From: Acidobacteriota bacterium
GTDB lineage: Bacteria > Acidobacteriota > Vicinamibacteria > Vicinamibacterales > UBA2999
Reading direction: 5' to 3'
Assembly: GCA_016871195.1 (NCBI GenBank)
Contig: VFZN01000001.1
Location: 1-64,000 of the forward strand
Length of the DNA: 64,000 nucleotides
Positions 59,036 to 64,000 of the stretch are shown here, in pieces. The first letter of the stretch is position 1, and each line of letters begins with the position of its first letter. The notes beneath the pieces are model-generated. The model was not told the DNA's origin. It did no database searches and worked only from the letters and a program-made list of their open reading frames with translations. Position numbers and translations under genes: made by a program.

Positions 59036-61693
59036 TCAGATCGCCTGCCACATCGCCTCGACCACCGCGCGCAGCCGGGCAGCGGCCTCGGCGTCGGTCT
59101 CGTCGGGCCTCACCCTGAACGGCGGACCGAAGGCCAGGCGCACGCGGTGCCGCTGGCCGGGCAGGGCACCGCGCCACTGATACGACTCGTTCCTCGGCCA
59201 CACCTCGTACGCGCCGCGCAGGGCCACGGGAATGATGGGCACGTCGAGATGACGCGACAGAATCGGGGCGCCCTTCTTGAAGCGCTTGACGGTGCCGTCG
59301 ATCGACCGCTCGCCCTCGGGAAACAGGACGAGGATGCGACCGTGCCTGAGACCAAATGCCCCGGCCTTCATCGCCGGCACCAGGTTGGCATCGGGGTCGA
59401 CCGGCACGAGGTTGATGGCGCGCGCCATCGCCGCCGTTACGGGCGACGAGAAGTATTCGGCCGCACCCACAAAGAAGAGCCGCGCCTGCACCCAGAATGG
59501 CAGCACGCTGTGCAGCACGAACGCATCGACATAGCTCTGATGGTTGGGACAGATGAGAAATGCGCCGGTGCGCGGCAGGTGCTCGAGCCCGGTGACCTCG
59601 ACATGCCCGAACGCGGGTCGCAGCAGCCGGCTGCCGGCGAACAGCAGCGGCCGCAGCAGCGGCCGACTGGCCAGCACGTTCTTCAGCACCGGATCGGTGT
59701 CGGGCGGCAGGTCGCGCAACAGCGTCGCCCACGATTCCGCGGGCGCAGCCGCGGCCGCCGCCGCGCCTTCACGCGGGCGTACGGCATCAACCAGTTGTCC
59801 CAGCGTGAAGATGTGGTGCGTCTCTTCCTCGGGCACCTTCACGCCAAAGCTCTGCTCAAATTCACTGAGCAGCTCGACACGCGACATCGAGTCGAGCCCG
59901 AGATCGAGTTCAAGGTTCGAGCCGGGCCGCATCACTGTGGCCTCGCCCACCCGCTGACGCGCCATCGCCAGCGCTCTCTGCGTATGGACATCCTCGGGCC
60001 AACCCGCGTCGCCCGCTGACTCGGGCGGTGCCGCTGCCTCGGCGCGGGCCTGCGACAGGCGCCTGACAATTTCGTGCCGCTTGAGCTTGCCGGTACTGGT
60101 GCGCGGCAGCGGGTCGAATGTGATCTCGTAGCCCAGCACGCGCTTGGTCGACGGCAGCTTCGCGCCGAGCCCTTCCATCTCGAAGCGCAGCATGTCGCCG
60201 ACGTTGACGACCTTGCGCTCCTTGAGTACATCCATATCGGGCACGACGAGGGCATAGAGACGTTCGCCCGCGGGCTTGTCATCCTGGGCAATGGTCGTGA
60301 CGCACAGTTCCTTGATGAACGGCGACTGCCGGTAGTGCGATTCGATCTCTTCGGGATAGATGTTCTTGCCGTTGGCCAGGATGATGACTTCCTTCTTGCG
60401 GCCCGTGATGGTCACACGACCCTGCGCATCCATGCGCCCGAGGTCGCCGCTGAGAAACCAGCCGTCCTGCATCACGGCGGCGGTCGCATCAGGCCGATTG
60501 AAGTAGCCCTTCATCACGAGCGGCCCGCGAATCGCCACTTCGCCGTCGGCATGCTCTTCGTCGCCCGACTGCCGCGGGACGATGCGGATGTCGGTGCCGG
60601 GAAGCGGGCGGCCAACCGTGTCGACATGGGCCTCGTCGGGCGTATTGATGGTGCACGCTCCGCTGGTTTCGGTGAGGCCGTACGCCTGCAGGATCGTGAA
60701 GCCGAGGGCGTAGAGGTCGCGGCCGATGGCCGGGTCAAACTTTGACCCGCCGGTCACAAACAGCCGCATCTGCCGGCCCATGATGTCGTGCACCTTGCCG
60801 AAGAGGGACGGCCCGGCGTTGATGCCGAGTCGGCGCAGGCGGAAGCTGGTGTTGATGAGCGTGCGGAACACGCGCGTGGCCACGGGGCCCTTGCGCTGCA
60901 CCTCACGGATGATACGTTCGTGAATCAGGTAGAAGAACTGCGGTACGCACGCGAAGATCGTGATGCGCCGCTCTGAGAGCGCGCGCACCAGTTCCTGCGA
61001 GTTGAGGGTCTCGAGATAGACCACGCGCGCACCCACCGCGAATGGCAGCAGCAGATTGGCCAGCTGTGCCAGCGAGTGGAACAGCGGCAGCACGCCGAGC
61101 ACGCTGTCGTCGGACGACACATTCACCACGGCAAACGCCGAATCGCGCTCGGCGATCAGGTTGGCGTGGGTCAGCATCACGCCTTTCGGGTCGGAGGTCG
61201 TACCCGAGGTGTAGAGAATGACCGCCGTCTCGTCTGGCGTCACCTCGCGCCCGGGCACAGGCAGGTCGGATGCCGCTGACGGCCCTAGGGGCGCATGCAC
61301 ATCGAGGCGCAGCACGGCTGGTAGACTGGATAGGGCGTCGGTCGCCACCTGAGCGAGCCGCTCGCTGGCAAACAGCACGCGCGCGCCAGAGTCGCACAGA
61401 ATTGTGGCCACCTGGGTGGCCGAGTAGTTGGTATCAAACGGCACGACCGACGCCCCGGCCGACAGCACGGCCAGGTAGGCCGCGCACCAGTGCGCGTCGT
61501 TGTGCGCCAGAATCGCGCACCGGTCACCTGGCTGCACCCCGCACTCCCGCAGCTGCCGCAGCCGGTCGAGCCGAAGGGCATCGAGGTCGCGATAGGTGAA
61601 ACGGTCGAGGGCCTGGGCGCGCTGCACCTCGACGGCCACCCGGGCCCCGTCGCGCCGCACCGTCTCTTCGAAGATCGTGATCAGGTTGGCCAT
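59036..61693 (-). CDS. Fusion of acyl-CoA/ACP synthetase, acyl carrier protein and acyltransferase
   Basis: The 885-residue protein has three parts. Residues about 1-540 are an AMP-forming ligase with YTSGTTSDPKGVMLTHANL (P-loop), YGLTETSGACTIN, FLSGDLGRMDAQG and PRTSTGKLKRHEIV. Residues about 570-650 are a carrier domain with the phosphopantetheine Ser in DLGLDSMSRVELL. Residues about 680-885 are a PlsC domain with the NHxxxxD motif in CPNHQSYVDAFVL and LVLFPEGERSIDG. This recalls E. coli Aas in reversed order with an ACP inserted. It could activate free fatty acids and place them directly on a lysolipid. The start is an ATG at 61693. Confidence 0.9.
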   Translation of the reverse strand: MANLITIFEETVRRDGARVAVEVQRAQALDRFTYRDLDALRLDRLRQLRECGVQPGDRCAILAHNDAHWCAAYLAVLSAGASVVPFDTNYSATQVATILCDSGARVLFASERLAQVATDALSSLPAVLRLDVHAPLGPSAASDLPVPGREVTPDETAVILYTSGTTSDPKGVMLTHANLIAERDSAFAVVNVSSDDSVLGVLPLFHSLAQLANLLLPFAVGARVVYLETLNSQELVRALSERRITIFACVPQFFYLIHERIIREVQRKGPVATRVFRTLINTSFRLRRLGINAGPSLFGKVHDIMGRQMRLFVTGGSKFDPAIGRDLYALGFTILQAYGLTETSGACTINTPDEAHVDTVGRPLPGTDIRIVPRQSGDEEHADGEVAIRGPLVMKGYFNRPDATAAVMQDGWFLSGDLGRMDAQGRVTITGRKKEVIILANGKNIYPEEIESHYRQSPFIKELCVTTIAQDDKPAGERLYALVVPDMDVLKERKVVNVGDMLRFEMEGLGAKLPSTKRVLGYEITFDPLPRTSTGKLKRHEIVRRLSQARAEAAAPPESAGDAGWPEDVHTQRALAMARQRVGEATVMRPGSNLELDLGLDSMSRVELLSEFEQSFGVKVPEEETHHIFTLGQLVDAVRPREGAAAAAAAPAESWATLLRDLPPDTDPVLKNVLASRPLLRPLLFAGSRLLRPAFGHVEVTGLEHLPRTGAFLICPNHQSYVDAFVLHSVLPFWVQARLFFVGAAEYFSSPVTAAMARAINLVPVDPDANLVPAMKAGAFGLRHGRILVLFPEGERSIDGTVKRFKKGAPILSRHLDVPIIPVALRGAYEVWPRNESYQWRGALPGQRHRVRLAFGPPFRVRPDETDAEAAARLRAVVEAMWQAI

Positions 61694-61705
61694 GGGGCTC
61701 CCCGG

Positions 61706-63910
61706 TCAGAAACGTTTCGTATAAACCACTTTGGCAGCGGCCCGCCGATCGAGCGTGCTGAAGCGGGTCGCATGCGGATCGAGGGGGTCGTGCGTGTCGA
61801 GCCAGTTGTGGGTGTAGACGAAAAACACGTCATTCCCCGGCATCACAATCCACCGCATCCGTGACTGCCACCCCAGGATGCCGCTGACCGAATCGTACTG
61901 CACATTGTTCACGAGAAACAGGAATGGGCTGACCTGCGTGTCGGCGACGACCCGCCAGAGCCTGGTATCGAAGGTGCCTTCTGCCAGGCTGACCCGGTTG
62001 TATTCGTAGGTCGTGTTGACGCGCACGCCTGACATCGGCCGCACGTCGACGCCCAGCTCGAGTTCGGTGCGCCGGCCCGAGAAGAACGTGCCCCACTCGA
62101 ACCGCGGTCGCAGCGCCACGACGCGCCGATTGGCCGTGTTGGCCTGGATCTGGTAGCGCACAAACTCGTATTCGGCCCCGCGGGGCAGCACGACACCCGG
62201 GGCAATCGTGAAGTTGTCCTTCAACCGTTCATAGGTGGGCGTGACGCTCACATCCCAGTTGTCACCCGAATGCAGTTCCATCCGGAACAGCTGGATATCG
62301 CCGTAGATCGACTCTTTGCGTCCCTCGAGATCCGTGAAGAACGAGGGCCGCACGCCCATGCCCATGCGGCGGATATAGCGGTGCCCCTTCGGTCGCGGGT
62401 TCCAGCGGAAATCGGGCGCATACCTCCGGAAATCCCTGCGGGGCACAAACCCCACGGCCGGGTCGTACCCGGGCTGCACCTCCTGGAAATCGGCCCCGAG
62501 TTCCCAGATGTCATTCGGATAGTCGAACGACACGCCGTAGGCGGCGCTGCCCCGATCATCCGTCGACGAGTTCTGCACGTAGTAGCCCGTCACGTTCAGG
62601 TTTTTCGTGCCGCGGAACCGCCGTGTCGCCAGACGGAAATCGATGCCCGCCGTGTGCTTCATGCCTTGTGACGTGGCCCCCCCGTCATCGCGACCGGTGT
62701 AGATGACCCCGACATACGACTGCTCGAAGAGGCGACGCCGAAAGCGGCCGACGAGGAAGTGCTCCCCGATAGTGGCGTCCTGCTCGGCCGTGCGCACATA
62801 GAGGGCCCCGATGTCGCTGCGCCCCGCCTGTCCGGTGAGCTTGCCGCCGCCGACAATGGGCTGCGGCTCGCCGTTCACCAACCCGACGCGCCGCGAGAAG
62901 AACGCCGTCACCGGGAAATCAAAGAACGTCGCGCCGTCGAGAAAGAACGTGCGCCGCTCGGGAAAGAAGATGGGAAACCGCGTGAGGTTCACTCGCCGCA
63001 AGTCCACTTCCGTCTCGGCGAAATCCGTGTTCACGGTGGCCACGCCGCGCAGTGACGGCGTGATGTTGTAGGCCACGTCGACACCCACATCACCCACAGA
63101 TGTCCGCTGAAGCGGTGGCGTGCGCCCCTGCCCGTCGGTCAGGTAGCCTGACGTGTACGGCCGCACTTCGAAGCCACGCCCCTCGCTCACCTGCTGCTGC
63201 AGTCCCACCAGCAGGCCGGCATTGGCCATGCGACGCAGTCCCTGATTGCGCTGAATACCGGTCCACAGCAGTTCTTCCTGCTTGCGTCGCACCGTGCGCT
63301 GGAAGTTGATGCCCCACGCCGGCGCATTCGGGTCAAAGGCCAGCGACCGGAAGGGAATATCGACCTCGATGACCCAGCCGATCTCGCTCTGCCGCACACG
63401 CGCGTTCCAGATGCCGTCCCACTCGCGGTTGTTCGATCCGCCCGGGCCCATCAGCGCGTCGGCCATCAGGCCCGCCGGGTTCATCTCGAAGAAATAGCCC
63501 GTCTGCTGATTCAGGAACGTATCCATCGTCCACATGAATCGGTCGTCGGCGCTGAGGAATTCGTCGCGCTTCTTCGTGTTGCCCTGCAGCTTGTCAGGTT
63601 CCGAGTCAAAGTTGATCACGCCCATGTAGAGGTGATCGCGGTTGAAGGCAAAGCGCACCTCGGTGCGTTCGGTCGGCGCATTTCCGAGGATGGGATCCTG
63701 CATCACGAACTCGCCGGCGTGCACGGCGCGCTGCCAGACGGCTTCGTCGAGAACGCCATCGAGCACGATGCGCTCATCGTCTCGTAACCGTTCGGCGGTG
63801 ACCGCGCGCCGATCAGATTTCATGACCTCGAGTTGCGCCGGCGTCTGCGCCGCAGCGGCCGACACCAGCAGGCCGACCAGCCCGCCTGCCACGAAAAGTA
63901 CCCGGAACAT
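61706..63910 (-). CDS. DUF5916 outer-membrane protein with CBM9-like N-terminal domain
   Basis: The 734-residue protein has a signal peptide (FVAGGLVGLLVSAAAAQ). A carbohydrate-binding family 9-like domain follows at about 45-230 (IVLDGVLDEAVWQRAVHAGEF, EVRFAFNRDHLYMGVINFDS). A long beta-barrel-like region, DUF5916, continues to the C-terminal KVVYTKRF with the terminal aromatic. Typical phrases are FRSLAFDPNAPAWGINFQRT and NLTRFPIFFPERRTFFLDGA. These proteins are common in Bacteroidetes and Acidobacteria; function is unproven, and export or uptake of glycans or peptides is suggested by context. Its gene ends 12 bases before the fusion gene starts. Confidence 0.85.
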   Translation of the reverse strand: MFRVLFVAGGLVGLLVSAAAAQTPAQLEVMKSDRRAVTAERLRDDERIVLDGVLDEAVWQRAVHAGEFVMQDPILGNAPTERTEVRFAFNRDHLYMGVINFDSEPDKLQGNTKKRDEFLSADDRFMWTMDTFLNQQTGYFFEMNPAGLMADALMGPGGSNNREWDGIWNARVRQSEIGWVIEVDIPFRSLAFDPNAPAWGINFQRTVRRKQEELLWTGIQRNQGLRRMANAGLLVGLQQQVSEGRGFEVRPYTSGYLTDGQGRTPPLQRTSVGDVGVDVAYNITPSLRGVATVNTDFAETEVDLRRVNLTRFPIFFPERRTFFLDGATFFDFPVTAFFSRRVGLVNGEPQPIVGGGKLTGQAGRSDIGALYVRTAEQDATIGEHFLVGRFRRRLFEQSYVGVIYTGRDDGGATSQGMKHTAGIDFRLATRRFRGTKNLNVTGYYVQNSSTDDRGSAAYGVSFDYPNDIWELGADFQEVQPGYDPAVGFVPRRDFRRYAPDFRWNPRPKGHRYIRRMGMGVRPSFFTDLEGRKESIYGDIQLFRMELHSGDNWDVSVTPTYERLKDNFTIAPGVVLPRGAEYEFVRYQIQANTANRRVVALRPRFEWGTFFSGRRTELELGVDVRPMSGVRVNTTYEYNRVSLAEGTFDTRLWRVVADTQVSPFLFLVNNVQYDSVSGILGWQSRMRWIVMPGNDVFFVYTHNWLDTHDPLDPHATRFSTLDRRAAAKVVYTKRF

Positions 63911-63950
63911 GCCGGGCTAGCATACGACAGGCCCGCGCTCTGGCCGCCGC

Positions 63951-64000
63951 TCAACGCAGATGATCGGGCCAGGCCTCGGGGTGTTCGGCGGGATAGATAC
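63951..64000 (-). CDS. C-terminal end of a gene continuing beyond the window
   Basis: The minus-strand frame ends in YPAEHPEAWPDHLR before a TGA at 63951-63953. The charge pattern is protein-like and the stop lies 40 bases before the DUF5916 start, as expected for an operon partner. Only about 16 residues are visible, so neither family nor certainty can be given. Confidence 0.35.
   Translation of the reverse strand, partial: IYPAEHPEAWPDHLR

Overview
The window is a GC-rich bacterial chromosome segment, most likely from an Acidobacteriota member of the Vicinamibacteria type. The evidence is two very large TonB-dependent receptors that begin with a carboxypeptidase-regulatory-like domain, a VWFA protein of the type typical of acidobacteria, a DUF5916 outer-membrane protein, BACON/Fn3 surface proteins, and many GTG/TTG starts with tight gene overlaps. 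This is inferred from gene content; there is no 16S gene in the window.

Layout. Positions 1-10.8 kb are a worn accessory region. It holds a partial secreted protein, an Fn3 remnant, a 940-residue BACON/Fn3 surface protein, a decayed IS3 transposase, a truncated XRE regulator, a frameshifted and truncated FAD oxidoreductase behind two micro-membrane proteins, a glycosyltransferase tail, a TonB receptor, a beta-propeller remnant, a zinc-finger protein and an AT-rich operator-like palindrome. It ends at a tRNA-Glu(CTC). A 27-bp hairpin-bearing repeat sits exactly at two of the gene breaks. From 10.9 to 24.8 kb come heme O synthase plus DUF420, a beta-lactamase-like/NamZ fusion, a Pep-reg/TPR protein, tryptophan 2,3-dioxygenase, a second TonB receptor, an EamA transporter, a fragmentary F0 ATP synthase locus (AtpZ, AtpI-like and c only), a VWFA protein and an N-acyl-D-amino-acid deacylase.

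Positions 24.8-30.3 kb are a minus-strand housekeeping operon, pyrE-truA-uppS-cdsA-dxr-rseP, for isoprenoid and envelope precursor supply. Next comes a plus-strand TolC-like protein and two glycosyltransferases. Positions 33.9-42.3 kb are a long minus-strand pyrimidine operon, pyrR-pyrB-pyrC-PRTase, followed by an M28 peptidase, a TIGR02757 protein, a second D-aminoacylase-like hydrolase and CorA. It begins with a near-perfect PyrR-binding hairpin that hides the Shine-Dalgarno sequence of a 12-codon leader ORF.

Positions 42.3-50.8 kb are another coupled minus-strand run: def, a double-length thyX, an MFS pump, a LolA-like protein, an RND/MMPL exporter, an outer-membrane barrel and an MBL hydrolase. 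The rest carries a Nudix protein, a hybrid histidine kinase, a class II aldolase-like protein, a cobalamin adenosyltransferase, a MutY core with a separate MutT in the YgfZ operon, an alpha/beta hydrolase, an acyl-ACP synthetase/ACP/acyltransferase fusion and a DUF5916 protein.

The most distinctive observations are the PyrR RNA hairpin with its leader peptide, the coupled RND/LolA-like/barrel operon, the F0 locus without subunit a but with a Na+-type c-subunit signature, the repeat at gene breakpoints, and several unusual domain fusions. No CRISPR array, rRNA gene or intact prophage was seen.
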